The notes beneath the pieces are model-generated. The model was not told where the DNA came from and made no database searches. It saw only the letters and a program-made list of their open reading frames with translations. The position numbers were made by a program, and so were the translations under genes. From a virus, in the IMG/VR virus record IMGVR_UViG_3300022885_000003, positions 50,739-114,738 of that record: a DNA stretch of 64,000 bases, one strand, 5' to 3'. This document shows positions 32,963 through 42,052 of this stretch, piece by piece; the stretch's first letter is position 1; the number at the start of each line of letters is the position of its first letter.

Positions 32963-33388
32963 TCACTTCACTTCGTACGGCTTGTTCCACTTACCAATGT
33001 TCATCCGAACATGATAACCAATGTCGAAATAGTCCGACTGGATGTCGCTGTTATCATAATTCTTGATGTTCATCGCCTTCAGCAATGCAACAATTACCTT
33101 CTGGGCTTCATCGGTAAAATGTTCATGTGCCCAGAACGGGTTGATATCAATGCTGTCTTCAGCGAGTCGATTCTTCATGTGGTCTGTGATATATTTGTTC
33201 TTTTCTTCGGCTACCGCGTTATAGTTGCCAATGAAGTCAATCGGCCCACTTTTAACATTCAATGTGAGCATCGTACCGTTGCTAACAGCGAGGGAATACT
33301 TCAACTTTCCCTTCAAACCAAGGATTTCAACGGTTGCATCAATCGCCGCTTTGATTTCTTTTTTCATTTCCTGGTTCATGTACGCCAT
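32963..33388 (-). CDS. Conserved phage protein, 141 aa
   Basis: Start AYMNQEMKKEIKAAIDATVE, then KLKYSLAVSNGTMLTLNVKSG and a C-terminal SDIQSDYFDIGYHVRMNIGKWNKPY. This matches a family found in many phages and some bacteria, of unknown function. GGAGAT Shine-Dalgarno and its own sigma70-type promoter. Confidence 0.82.
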   Translation of the reverse strand: MAYMNQEMKKEIKAAIDATVEILGLKGKLKYSLAVSNGTMLTLNVKSGPIDFIGNYNAVAEEKNKYITDHMKNRLAEDSIDINPFWAHEHFTDEAQKVIVALLKAMNIKNYDNSDIQSDYFDIGYHVRMNIGKWNKPYEVK

Positions 33389-33423
33389 TTTCGATCTCCG
33401 TGTTGCTGTTTGCTTATGTCATA

Positions 33424-33451
33424 ATTATAACATGGAATGACGACATGTCAA
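33424..33451 (-). promoter_or_regulatory. Sigma70-like early promoter
   Basis: Minus strand TTGACA (33451-33446), 16-nt spacer, TATAAT (33429-33424), before the gene at 33388. Confidence 0.8.
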
Positions 33452-33453
33452 CC

Positions 33454-33723
33454 TTACGAAAAGGTTAAACGGAATAAAACAGCGTCTTCTTTAGATTTAA
33501 AATAAAAGGATTTTACGCCAGTGTAATAAAGGTCCGATGAGGTGCTATACCATTCATCGGTTACATTGTTAATAATCCATATACGTAACTGCCAAACCGA
33601 TGTTCCAATTGCGTGTCTCAATGAGTCTGACATTTCAACCGGGTTCCAAGTATCAAATACTTCTCTCTTCTTAGCCGCTCGTTCGACGCCCAGCAATGTA
33701 TGTACTTCAAGATCCGACATCAT
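33454..33723 (-). CDS. Tagged small protein, 89 aa
   Basis: Ends in SFYFKSKEDAVLFRLTFS, with the typical helix before it (SVWQLRIWIINNVTDEWYST). The N-terminus is short and helical (DLEVHTLLGVERAAKKREVF). Two ATGs are adjacent at the start. It lies 6 nt after the HNH-like gene. Function unknown. Confidence 0.83.
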   Translation of the reverse strand: MMSDLEVHTLLGVERAAKKREVFDTWNPVEMSDSLRHAIGTSVWQLRIWIINNVTDEWYSTSSDLYYTGVKSFYFKSKEDAVLFRLTFS

Positions 33724-33729
33724 TCATCC

Positions 33730-34236
33730 CTATTTGATATATGCACCGAGTTCGATTTCTTCTTTGGTTAATAATGCCATATAGGCCGTCCGTAATTCGG
33801 CTCTCTTAATCTTCTGGTCGGCCTTGGAAACATTCTTCTTAAAAACCTTTGATTGCCATCTCCACGGCATGACGCCATTAACTCGATAAATTTCCATATA
33901 TTGCGTGGCGGCGAAAGCATATGCCTGGATCTTCTTCTCGTCATCCAATCCCGGAAAGATTGTCACTGTGGACAGAAATTCCTTCACCGCGAATTTAACG
34001 GTCAATGGAGCATTACCGAGAACACTGTTGATATCCCGGTGCGATGCAACCAAATTCCATTGATCACGTTTGACAAATTTGTGAATCTTCCGCAATGCAT
34101 CCTGCGAGACCAAATGTTCAACCGAATAAGTGTCGTCGATTAATTTCACACCTGTGTAAAAGCACGTCGAATACGTAGAACGAACATATTCTTTGGGAGT
34201 AAGACGCTTACCATTCACTTGATTATCATTGAGCAT
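33730..34236 (-). CDS. HNH-like nuclease candidate, 168 aa
   Basis: CFYTGVKLIDDTYSVEHLVSQD followed by QWNLVASHRDINSVLGNAPL gives the H...N layout of an HNH/His-Me finger (VEH, N), although no zinc cysteines are seen. The C-terminal ~70 residues are basic and helical. It may nick DNA or be a domesticated homing-type nuclease. Own promoter at 34268-34295. Confidence 0.65.
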   Translation of the reverse strand: MLNDNQVNGKRLTPKEYVRSTYSTCFYTGVKLIDDTYSVEHLVSQDALRKIHKFVKRDQWNLVASHRDINSVLGNAPLTVKFAVKEFLSTVTIFPGLDDEKKIQAYAFAATQYMEIYRVNGVMPWRWQSKVFKKNVSKADQKIKRAELRTAYMALLTKEEIELGAYIK

Positions 34237-34267
34237 ATCGATCCCTTTGATTCCGTGTTATGCTATT

Positions 34268-34295
34268 ATTATAACATGGATCGATATGTTGTCAA
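34268..34295 (-). promoter_or_regulatory. Sigma70-like early promoter
   Basis: Minus strand TTGACA (34295-34290), 16-nt spacer, TATAAT (34273-34268), before the gene at 34236. Confidence 0.8.
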
Positions 34296-34297
34296 CC

Positions 34298-34564
34298 TTA
34301 GTGATACAGATATGCTGCCGGCGTTCCTTCAAAATCATCTGATGGGATATGAGCCATATCAACGTCGATTCCGTATGGCTCATACCCGTAATGAGTCTCA
34401 CCGTTTGAGTCGGCCCATCCATTTTTTGAATTTAATTGTTTTAGGATTTTGTCAATATACTGACAAGATACTGCAACTGTTCTTAAACTATGGCAATTAC
34501 ATAACTGCCGTTGAACGATCGCGTCTCGTCTGAGGCTTAGAAATTGATACTTCGTCATATACAT
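34298..34564 (-). CDS. Hypothetical protein, 88 aa
   Basis: Small protein with YQFLSLRRDAIVQRQLCNCHS and a C-terminal GYEPYGIDVDMAHIPSDDF. AAGGAGA Shine-Dalgarno and its own promoter make it likely to be real. Not recognised. Confidence 0.68.
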   Translation of the reverse strand: MYMTKYQFLSLRRDAIVQRQLCNCHSLRTVAVSCQYIDKILKQLNSKNGWADSNGETHYGYEPYGIDVDMAHIPSDDFEGTPAAYLYH

Positions 34565-34637
34565 TTTGCATCTCCTTAATGGAGTTTGACGTCTTTCGCA
34601 AATGCGGGGCGCGTGGCATTCCCTTGCTATTATTTAT

Positions 34638-34666
34638 AATATAATACTGTTCGGGTATGTTGTCAA
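34638..34666 (-). promoter_or_regulatory. Sigma70-like early promoter
   Basis: Minus strand TTGACA (34666-34661), 17-nt spacer, TATATT (34643-34638), before the gene at 34564. Confidence 0.65.
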
Positions 34667-34685
34667 GTTTTAAAATGTAAGTTTT

Positions 34686-34916
34686 TCATTGCTGCCACAC
34701 CAGTTTCACCATAACAGCATCTTCAAGTGAAAGGCTAAAGATCATATCAGGTGAACCAGTATAACATTTAATATCAAATATACCGTTTAATTCCAAATTT
34801 ATCCACTTTAGGAATTTGGCATATTCATAACCATCATCAAAATCAAGTGTATAGTGTTTCTTATTTCGATCTAAGTGAAATCTTTCGATTTCATTTTCTT
34901 TTAATTCAACCAACAT
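34686..34916 (-). CDS. Tagged small protein, 76 aa
   Basis: One of the smallest copies and the clearest view of the fold: strand HYTLDFDD, helix YEYAKFLKWINLELNGIF, strand DIKCYTG, strand MIFSLS, helix LEDAVMVKLVWQQ. It overlaps the 3' end of the HAD gene by 11 nt. Function unknown. Confidence 0.83.
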   Translation of the reverse strand: MLVELKENEIERFHLDRNKKHYTLDFDDGYEYAKFLKWINLELNGIFDIKCYTGSPDMIFSLSLEDAVMVKLVWQQ

Positions 34917-35493
34917 GATGTTTATACCTCACAGTCTCTTGGTTATGGGTTACCTTCCATGCTGAGAATTTAACACACGGGAACTCATCTTTCAACTCCA
35001 AAAACGAATCCAAATTCTTTTCATAATCGTCGATCATTTTCACATGCGTATAATTTCCATTAGAAAGATAAACTCGCATGATATCCTTTTTTAATATGTT
35101 GCTTGATCCACGTTTGTTTCCTGCGCGTTCAACATACATGTTGTCGATGTCTAGTCCATGATCACGGAATGTTTGCAGGAATGGCTCTTTATCATAGAAA
35201 TCTTGTCGGGCGGTAAGGAGAATCATTTCAGAACCAACCTCAGACTTAACCTTTTCATGTATATCATTAATTTTTTGAATCACATTGTGTATTGGTTTTG
35301 ACGTTCGTTTAAAGAGATCACCATCTTTGAATTCGTGAAAATCGTAAGACTCACCGTTTTTTAGCTCATAAGCGTTGAATTCCTGATTGTCTAATTCACA
35401 AACGATTTGCCCATCATTCATAACTCGCACTTTGGCAAAAGTCTGGAATAAGGTTTCATCAATATCTATCATATAAAGGGCTTTTCTTATCAT
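34906..35493 (-). CDS. HAD-superfamily phosphatase, 195 aa
   Basis: Motif I YMIDIDETLFQ (DxD), motif II EMILLTARQDF, a lysine in KRGSSNILKKD and motif IV VKMIDDYEKNL complete a HAD phosphatase site. It may be a nucleotidase or polynucleotide 3'-phosphatase; no kinase domain is joined. The -10 box lies 6 nt before the ATG with no Shine-Dalgarno, so the message may be leaderless. Confidence 0.8.
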   Translation of the reverse strand: MIRKALYMIDIDETLFQTFAKVRVMNDGQIVCELDNQEFNAYELKNGESYDFHEFKDGDLFKRTSKPIHNVIQKINDIHEKVKSEVGSEMILLTARQDFYDKEPFLQTFRDHGLDIDNMYVERAGNKRGSSNILKKDIMRVYLSNGNYTHVKMIDDYEKNLDSFLELKDEFPCVKFSAWKVTHNQETVRYKHHVG

Positions 35494-35499
35494 AATAGC

Positions 35500-35527
35500 A
35501 TTATAACACCATTATGTAAAATGTCAA
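35500..35527 (-). promoter_or_regulatory. Sigma70-like promoter, possibly leaderless
   Basis: Minus strand TTGACA (35527-35522), 16-nt spacer, TATAAT (35505-35500). The ATG is at 35493. The -35 box overlaps the end of the next gene. Confidence 0.75.
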
Positions 35528-36195
35528 GCTAGTAATTGCGGCAGATAATGTTCCCATGACAATGGTATTGCATAATAACTATTTGGTCCAGTAATTAATA
35601 CCTCTTTTCCTTCTTCAATAGCCATTTCTAAATTTGTATTCATTGGTTCATACTGTTCAGTCATCAAATAAAGTTGATCCATAATAAATTTCTCCGCTGT
35701 TGGAAAATCGTTATGTGATTCATCATCGTCTAAGTTACGATATTCCTCGAGACTATCATCGATGATTGCGTTGAATACAAAATACATATAATCACCTTTA
35801 TTTTGGTTTTTGAACCAAGTATATTGGAATCCATTCATCGGAAACACAATAAACGGAGATCCCCAATCTTTGGCAATCTTCATACGGGGACTAGTAAAAA
35901 TTGAATTTCCTCGAACAGCCTTCATGCCTTGTCTATGCAACACATCGTCAATCATATCCTGGCGATTACTACTCATATCAACAGGTGTTCTATATTCCCA
36001 ATAATCTATTTTATTGCCCGTTGGTCGGATTCCATTTATTCCTCTATATAAAGCGTTTCCGTTTGCTTTACGATAAACATCAATGATTTCTGAACAATCA
36101 TTTTGAATTAGTTCGACAAATTCGTCTACACTTGAAACTATATCATCTAATTCTTCGGTATGTGGTGCTTCTTCTGTTAATTCATTGTATCTCAT
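35524..36195 (-). CDS. Candidate ADP-ribosyltransferase with N-terminal leader, 223 aa
   Basis: The leader MRYNELTEE is shared with its neighbours. The body shows an R-S-E-type arrangement: NALYRGI (R51), GNSIFTSP (S98-T101-S102) with IAKDWG, and EEGKEVLITGPNSYYAIPL (E195/E198). This is the layout of mono-ADP-ribosyltransferases such as T4 Alt and ModA, which modify host proteins at infection. Overall likeness is weak, so it is a candidate. Last gene of the late minus-strand run; its start overlaps the stop of the zincin-like gene. Confidence 0.65.
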   Translation of the reverse strand: MRYNELTEEAPHTEELDDIVSSVDEFVELIQNDCSEIIDVYRKANGNALYRGINGIRPTGNKIDYWEYRTPVDMSSNRQDMIDDVLHRQGMKAVRGNSIFTSPRMKIAKDWGSPFIVFPMNGFQYTWFKNQNKGDYMYFVFNAIIDDSLEEYRNLDDDESHNDFPTAEKFIMDQLYLMTEQYEPMNTNLEMAIEEGKEVLITGPNSYYAIPLSWEHYLPQLLA

Positions 36196-36953
36196 TCGGT
36201 ATAGTCCTTAATAACGCGATATACAGTTTTTAGGAATTTTTTCCATGTTTCACCAGCAGCTGGATTGTTTCGCAACGAATTATAATATTCTTTCATAGTA
36301 TTTGAATACTGGATAGCATCTTTAATTCCATCCTGTGTTCTCAATTTGCTTAGAATAGTTTCCAAGTCTCTATCATAGGCAAATAGTAACTGATGAGCGG
36401 CATTATTGGCATAAGCTTCAATCTCAATTGGTTGCCCAAAATAATCTGTCCTCTCATTCCCTGTATTTGATAAACTTTTATCAAAACCATACATCTCTTT
36501 TTCTTGGTCTAATGGTCTTTTGTTTATTTGGATAAAATGTAAAACTTCGTGCGAGAACATTTGGGCCAGTAAATTTGAAATCTGTTCCACGTCTCCTTCA
36601 CCTTTAATAATATCAATAAAATGTTGCTTATCAACATAAAGCTCAATCGATAATTTATTAGTGGAATATTCCATATTTCCCATTTCATCTGCTTTATGAG
36701 TAAAAATAGTCAACATAATGGAAAATTCATCACTGAAATTAATTGTAAAGTAAGAATTTAAATCAATATTTTTTACTATTTTCCTAAACGCATTTTCCAA
36801 TTTATCAGATAAAAGTCTTGAGCAAGAAAGAATATTTCGATTATGAATATCACCTGTACCGAAATATTCATTTAAGACCTGCATAGAATGTTTATATGCT
36901 ACATCATAAAATGGTTTAGTATTTGTCCGATCCAATAATTCATATAAACGCAT
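36192..36953 (-). CDS. Zincin-like metallopeptidase candidate with leader, 253 aa
   Basis: Leader MRLYELLDRT. The motif LAQMFSHEVLHFIQ contains HEVLH (H135, E136, H139), the zinc-binding HExxH of zincins; a possible third ligand lies in QPIEIEAYANN (E177/E179). It may be a protease acting in the virion or in the infected cell. Overlaps both neighbours by 1-4 nt, so it is translationally coupled. Confidence 0.7.
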   Translation of the reverse strand: MRLYELLDRTNTKPFYDVAYKHSMQVLNEYFGTGDIHNRNILSCSRLLSDKLENAFRKIVKNIDLNSYFTINFSDEFSIMLTIFTHKADEMGNMEYSTNKLSIELYVDKQHFIDIIKGEGDVEQISNLLAQMFSHEVLHFIQINKRPLDQEKEMYGFDKSLSNTGNERTDYFGQPIEIEAYANNAAHQLLFAYDRDLETILSKLRTQDGIKDAIQYSNTMKEYYNSLRNNPAAGETWKKFLKTVYRVIKDYTE

Positions 36954-38077
36954 TATAATTCTCTTATATAATTCTGTGCATCTCGTATATTGTCGAATCG
37001 TTCATTATTGATATAAAATTCCATTTTATCACGTTGATCTCTAAGTTGTCTTAATGCATATTTTTTTGTTTCAGGTGACATGGAATTAAATTCCATACCA
37101 AATTCTTGCGGGCGGTCATACACTCTTATCCATCCTCGATTTAACGCAACTTCCAAATAACCTTCTAAATCTAAATCTTCTGGGTCATCTACATATTGAT
37201 TTAAATGATCAGAGGCTACATTTTCGTGGTGGTAATCGTTTTCGTAATCAACATCGATTCTATTACCATTCTCATCTATCCACCACCCTTTCCAATCTTT
37301 AGTGATATTGAAGTTTTCGTCAATAACGGTATTTCCCATATTTTTTATATTGTCTGGATGCAATGGCCCCGGAACTGATTCACCACCATCGAAATATCTT
37401 AGTTCAACTGGTAACGTTTTCCAACCAAGTTTAGCTGCGGCCATAATACGATGATTTCCTTCACTTACCCAAGGTTGACCGTCATATCCAACAACGATAA
37501 ATGGAGCGTATTCCGAATCATTATCCTTAGACATTGGTGGTAGTCTATCATTGGCCTGCATGTAATTTGTTAGCCAATCCAAATCTTCTTGTCGAACGTT
37601 CTTCTGTTCGCCACTGGCTCCAGGTATATTTTTTAAAAGAGATACTGGTAAACGAACATAATCACTGAATGAGCCAGTCATTGTGCTCATAAAAGGCTTA
37701 CCGTGTACATTCCGACCCATTTCTTTGGCATATTCGATCTTTCCACGTAACCAATCACCGCCAGGGTTATCTACTCTAAGTTTTGTCTGATTGCCGCTAT
37801 TTTCATTTATATTTTCGGATACGGTGATCCTATTACCAACTTGTCCTTTCATATAATTAGAAGCGGATAATGCATCGTTGATAGGAGTGCCGTTAACCAT
37901 CCAGGATGAAACACCTCGATCGTTCCATTCGTTAACATCTTTAAGAATAGAATTAAATTCTTCTTCGATTATGATGCTTGGATCAAAGGTGATTGTAACT
38001 TCAGCCGTTGATGGATTAACATCAAATCCTTCGAAGATTGGTTCATATTTATAATCGAATAGTTCTTTTAAATACAT
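36953..38077 (-). CDS. Leader-bearing protein with ParB/Srx-like domain, 374 aa
   Basis: Leader MYLKELFDYKYEPIFEG. Residues ~160-235 hold the ParB/Srx motif PWVSEGNHRIMAAAKLGWK (E206-G-N-H-R210). The N-terminal ~95 residues and the C-terminal ~130 residues (KDWKGWWIDENGNRID) are not recognised. ParB-like domains occur often in phage polyvalent proteins that are injected with the genome. Function unproven. Confidence 0.72.
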   Translation of the reverse strand: MYLKELFDYKYEPIFEGFDVNPSTAEVTITFDPSIIIEEEFNSILKDVNEWNDRGVSSWMVNGTPINDALSASNYMKGQVGNRITVSENINENSGNQTKLRVDNPGGDWLRGKIEYAKEMGRNVHGKPFMSTMTGSFSDYVRLPVSLLKNIPGASGEQKNVRQEDLDWLTNYMQANDRLPPMSKDNDSEYAPFIVVGYDGQPWVSEGNHRIMAAAKLGWKTLPVELRYFDGGESVPGPLHPDNIKNMGNTVIDENFNITKDWKGWWIDENGNRIDVDYENDYHHENVASDHLNQYVDDPEDLDLEGYLEVALNRGWIRVYDRPQEFGMEFNSMSPETKKYALRQLRDQRDKMEFYINNERFDNIRDAQNYIREL

Positions 38078-38078
38078 A

Positions 38079-39383
38079 TCAAACCTTATATTTTGATTCA
38101 GCAGCTTCTAATATATTATATTTATATTCATCATACTTATCACGTTTCTTTCTATATTGTCTCTCAAGTTTGAACGCATTTTCAATTGCTGGTAATGATG
38201 AATCTAAATAAATTACGCCATCTCTTTCTTCGGTATATTTTAAATCTTGTATCGACTCGGAGAAATCACTTGCTGATTCCTCTATATCTAATCCATCACC
38301 ATCCCTAGTCACGATCTGCAACGATGCATAAAGAAGCATAGTTTCGGCTCTATTGTTTTCATAATCAATGGAATATAAAAATGCGTTGCCCTTTGCATCA
38401 TTTCCACGGATTAATGAATAACCCATAATATAATCTCTTGCACCCTCAAATGATATTTCGCTTTCGTAAATATCTTTATGATAAACAAGTGCGCCAGATT
38501 CAGTGTCCATAATCAACCAATTTTTGTAATCGTTTACATAATCAGTCTTTGGTTCATCTTTATATTCTGGTCTATCATCTAAATCTTTTATAATTTCCTT
38601 TACTCGACTAGATGATATCTTTCCAGATTTAACCAGTTTTGAATAAGTACCATCTGCTAATGCTTCTCGAACAAACTTGTTCCATACACGCTTTACTTGT
38701 GCAGATCCCGCATATGTGGTCCCACCAGTGTTCTTTTCTGGATAGCGTTCTCTATAAATTTTACCAAGCAATGTACCAAAACCATATGAACGGTATTCTT
38801 GCGCAACACTTACAAGAATTGCACCCCATTCATCTTGTGCAACAGCAACTTTTTGAGCATCGTTATTGAAGATTGCAAAATCGCCATTATCCTCTCTTAT
38901 TTGGAAAGATTGGCCCTTAATTTTAATATTTTGTAGCAGTTTTGAATATTTGCTACGTTGGGCTATTGCTTCTTTTTGCTTGAAATAAGCCATTGGATAC
39001 TTTACATATTTTATGATTAAATCACCGTTAACTAACCGATCTACATCGCGCTTCAATGCCCTGTCATCAAATCCCTTAATAATATATAAAACATTATCCA
39101 CGGTATAACCAATTAATGAATGACTATCCTTTTTGAATACACGCAAATCATTATCATTATGGGATTGAATAATTTCCTTATCCATTGCTTGACCAGCTTG
39201 TGGATCAACAATTTTCCCACCTAAATCAATTCTATTCATTTGGTCCAAATCCCAATTGTAAGCTTCATCTGAATGATGCTTTCCGCCAGGATTCATTACC
39301 TCCCAATATTCTTCCCAAGTCATAAGAGCTGGATTTTGTGGATGGCTTAAAGGAATTTTTTCAAATAATTGATGAAGATACAT
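38079..39383 (-). CDS. Leader-bearing protein with GNAT-like domain, 434 aa
   Basis: Leader MYLHQLFEKIP. Residues ~165-240 contain VAVAQDEWGAILVSVAQEYR followed by SYGFGTLLGKIYRERYP, which matches the acetyl-CoA-binding motif A of GNAT acetyltransferases ((R/Q)xxGxG/A). The rest is unrecognised. A possible acetyltransferase delivered at infection. The call is based on one motif. Confidence 0.7.
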   Translation of the reverse strand: MYLHQLFEKIPLSHPQNPALMTWEEYWEVMNPGGKHHSDEAYNWDLDQMNRIDLGGKIVDPQAGQAMDKEIIQSHNDNDLRVFKKDSHSLIGYTVDNVLYIIKGFDDRALKRDVDRLVNGDLIIKYVKYPMAYFKQKEAIAQRSKYSKLLQNIKIKGQSFQIREDNGDFAIFNNDAQKVAVAQDEWGAILVSVAQEYRSYGFGTLLGKIYRERYPEKNTGGTTYAGSAQVKRVWNKFVREALADGTYSKLVKSGKISSSRVKEIIKDLDDRPEYKDEPKTDYVNDYKNWLIMDTESGALVYHKDIYESEISFEGARDYIMGYSLIRGNDAKGNAFLYSIDYENNRAETMLLYASLQIVTRDGDGLDIEESASDFSESIQDLKYTEERDGVIYLDSSLPAIENAFKLERQYRKKRDKYDEYKYNILEAAESKYKV

Positions 39384-39385
39384 GA

Positions 39386-40715
39386 TTATTTTTCCTTTTG
39401 GGTTTTTCGAGAAGGAAACGGTTTTTCCTCACGGATTGTAAAATTGGCAACATATGATAACTCATCTGGTGATAATTTATATAGAACATCTTCCAAATCT
39501 ATATGTTCGTACAACCATGGATATATAACGTCATTCACCATAAAATCATTTATCCAAAGCACTTGTTTAGCTTTAAGCATAATCTCCATTTCTGATTCAA
39601 TTGCGGCTGCTAAATCATCATCTCTATAATTCTCTTTAATAAAGTATACTGCATAATCATAATTTAACAATAAACCATCCAAATTCTTACGACGAAGTTT
39701 AAATGTAATATCGAGTTTAGATTTATAATCTTCAACAAAATCGTCACTTCTACGTGGATCATCTAATAGATCCTGAAACCAAGCAATGCTTGATTCCCAG
39801 GTGGGATCGTGTTCTTCTCCATTCTCATCGGCGGATTTTATTTCGTCTTTGTAATCATTAAGCTCATCTTGCCATGTAGCTGCATATTTTTGATATATAT
39901 CACTAAATATCTCGCTTTTATCTTTATCACTAATATCCAACCATTTTTCTGCACTTTTATAATCATTGCTCAGCAATGTGAAGAAATCTTCAACCATTGG
40001 GCTCCAAGTAAAACTAAATTCTCCTAATGGGAAAACCGCGCCAAGGGTACCATATGCTCCTGCTTCTGTCATATCACCAGTGACAAAGAAGTCATCTCGG
40101 TTTGCTTTAAAACCAGCTTCAGAAAATGCTTTTATTAAATCATTGTGTATATTAAGTGGTGTATTCTTGGGGTTGGTTCGAGTTGAAAGATTTTTAATAA
40201 TTCCCATATCCGGGCTTAATATTTTGTTTGATGCTCCATGCCACATAATCTTGCCATTGGTTCGTATTAAGAATTGTTCCATTATATTCCAAATATCTTC
40301 ATCGATGTCCTGTAAATGTGCATAGGCTTCTTGAACCAAGTCATCTTGATCTTCAGTCAATCTTTCTTCAAATAATTCCGAATCATGAACTAAATGTTCC
40401 ACGTCGATAATTTTAGCTTCTGAAACTGAAAATTCTGTTTCCCTATCTTCCAAATTTCCTGTAATTAATTCAGTTGGATCAAATTCTAAAGTAAGAAGAA
40501 CTTCATTCTCAGAAAGCTCAGAATAATATGTTAAAACATATTCTTTATCTAAACTCATATAAATGCCATTACCACGCATTTGAATTGTTTCGCCGACACG
40601 AATAGGAAAGCTCAATCGTTTATTGGCACCTGCTAATAGCACGGCCTGTTTCAGGATCATATGCCATCACCTTATAAGCGATATTTTTTTGGTTATGAAG
40701 TTCTGTTAATTTCAT
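39386..40715 (-). CDS. Leader-bearing late protein interrupted by a one-base frameshift
   Basis: Reading from ATG 40715 gives MKLTELHNQKNIAYKVMAYD and PETGRAIS, then runs into a stop at 40620. A single extra base near 40631 (codons AGC AGG TGC) moves the frame; removing it gives ...GRAIS-GANKRLSFPIRVG and an open frame of 414 further codons to 39386. The joined protein of ~442 residues begins with the same leader type as its neighbours. It continues with GETIQMRGNGIYMSLDKEYV, a block seen at the start of other phage effector-like proteins. It is either a mutation, a programmed +1 shift at the rare AGG codon, or a sequence error. Middle and C-terminus unrecognised. Confidence 0.75.
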
Positions 40716-40720
40716 GGTTC

Positions 40721-42052
40721 TTATTCCTTCAATGCAAACACGATATGACCTTCGTCGATAATATCAAAATTTCTTTTGATATAATCATTGCCGTTGGCTA
40801 TCATAATATCCTGTAACAATTCAGCACAATCCATAACATATCTGTCTTCACCATCTATCCATTTTTTATCCAATTCCAATCGATGACTAGTTTTTGGGCT
40901 TAATCCTAATTCCTTCATAGCCGCATTATGAATAAGTTTAGCGGCGTCCCACCAATAAAATGACCCTGTATCGTATGCATATATTCCACGCAATTCTTGA
41001 TATCCGCTTTTATCTGCAAAACGCTTTAATTGTTTATATTCAGGATCAACCATTGCAACTACATCTTCATTACCGATATCCATCTTTTCAATACGATATT
41101 CATCTAGCTTTTCCGATGGCATCAATTTCTTAATTCTACCCTTAAAAATCTGCTGATCACCTTTATTTGTTTTGGCGATTGGTTGATTGTTCTTGTCTTT
41201 CTTAAAGCCCTTAATCTCTGCTTTGCGGTTTTTAAACTTACCAACCATAAGTGTGTCACCAACGTTAAGGGTTGGTAGCTTTAGGCTATCTTCATCTTCA
41301 TTGATGGTTTCTCGGTCTAAAATCTTAATCTGTTTATCAGAGAACGTAACCCATGTCGTTTGATCATCATCTTCTAATTTAAGACCATCATATCCACGTC
41401 CGATAAGCTCATCTGTTCCAAATTTGTCATATTCTTTCCAACCAGCAGGATTTTTAATGTCTAGTTCAGCGGTGATAATTGTACCTTTTGAACTAGCACC
41501 GACTCCTCCTTGCAGAATCAAATCTTTATTATCAGTAAACCATGTCAAAGTACCAATAGCAAATTCGTCATTAAATGAATCAAATGACGCGCCGGTGCCA
41601 TGATATGCAATAATTTTATCGTCCAAGGATTCTTTTAGATTCGAACCGGTGATTTTATCTTCAAATGAATGAACACGTCTCTCAACCTTTGCCACCCATT
41701 CTTTGGACGGACGTTTTCCTTTTGGGCCATCATAATATTGCAAAACTTTTTTTGGGTTGCTCTTGCTCACTAGTGCCCATTTTCCGTTAACCTGCTTTAA
41801 TGTTTCAGTCATGAAGCCTGGTTGTTCCGCTTTATCTAATCGATCATAATAGTCGATAAATTCATCCAAATGATCTAATGAAATTTCTCGAGCTTCTGCT
41901 TCATTATTGGTATGTTCTAGTTCCACCTTAATACCTTTAACAATTTCAGATTCGACCCGAGAAACACTGACACCATGTTTTTTTGCGATTTCCTCTGCTG
42001 ATGGTGTTTGTTTACCAATCAGATCCTTTTCATATAACTCAAATGCTCTCAT
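40721..42052 (-). CDS. Polyvalent protein: DUF5661-like plus ADP-ribosyltransferase-like domain, 443 aa
   Basis: Leader MRAFELYEKDL. Residues ~20-75 (IAKKHGVSVSRVESEIVKGI, then KVELEHTNNEAEAREISLDH) match the small DUF5661-type phage domain. Residues ~85-130 (VNGKWALVSKSNPKKVLQYY) are a linker common in phage polyvalent proteins. Residues ~145-255 (KIIAYHGTGASFDSF, H151-G-T153, then GTLTWFTDNKDL) match the ART-PolyVal ADP-ribosyltransferase start. A further C-terminal domain (~340-443) is unrecognised. It may modify host targets after injection. Its start overlaps the stop of the next gene. Confidence 0.78.
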   Translation of the reverse strand: MRAFELYEKDLIGKQTPSAEEIAKKHGVSVSRVESEIVKGIKVELEHTNNEAEAREISLDHLDEFIDYYDRLDKAEQPGFMTETLKQVNGKWALVSKSNPKKVLQYYDGPKGKRPSKEWVAKVERRVHSFEDKITGSNLKESLDDKIIAYHGTGASFDSFNDEFAIGTLTWFTDNKDLILQGGVGASSKGTIITAELDIKNPAGWKEYDKFGTDELIGRGYDGLKLEDDDQTTWVTFSDKQIKILDRETINEDEDSLKLPTLNVGDTLMVGKFKNRKAEIKGFKKDKNNQPIAKTNKGDQQIFKGRIKKLMPSEKLDEYRIEKMDIGNEDVVAMVDPEYKQLKRFADKSGYQELRGIYAYDTGSFYWWDAAKLIHNAAMKELGLSPKTSHRLELDKKWIDGEDRYVMDCAELLQDIMIANGNDYIKRNFDIIDEGHIVFALKE

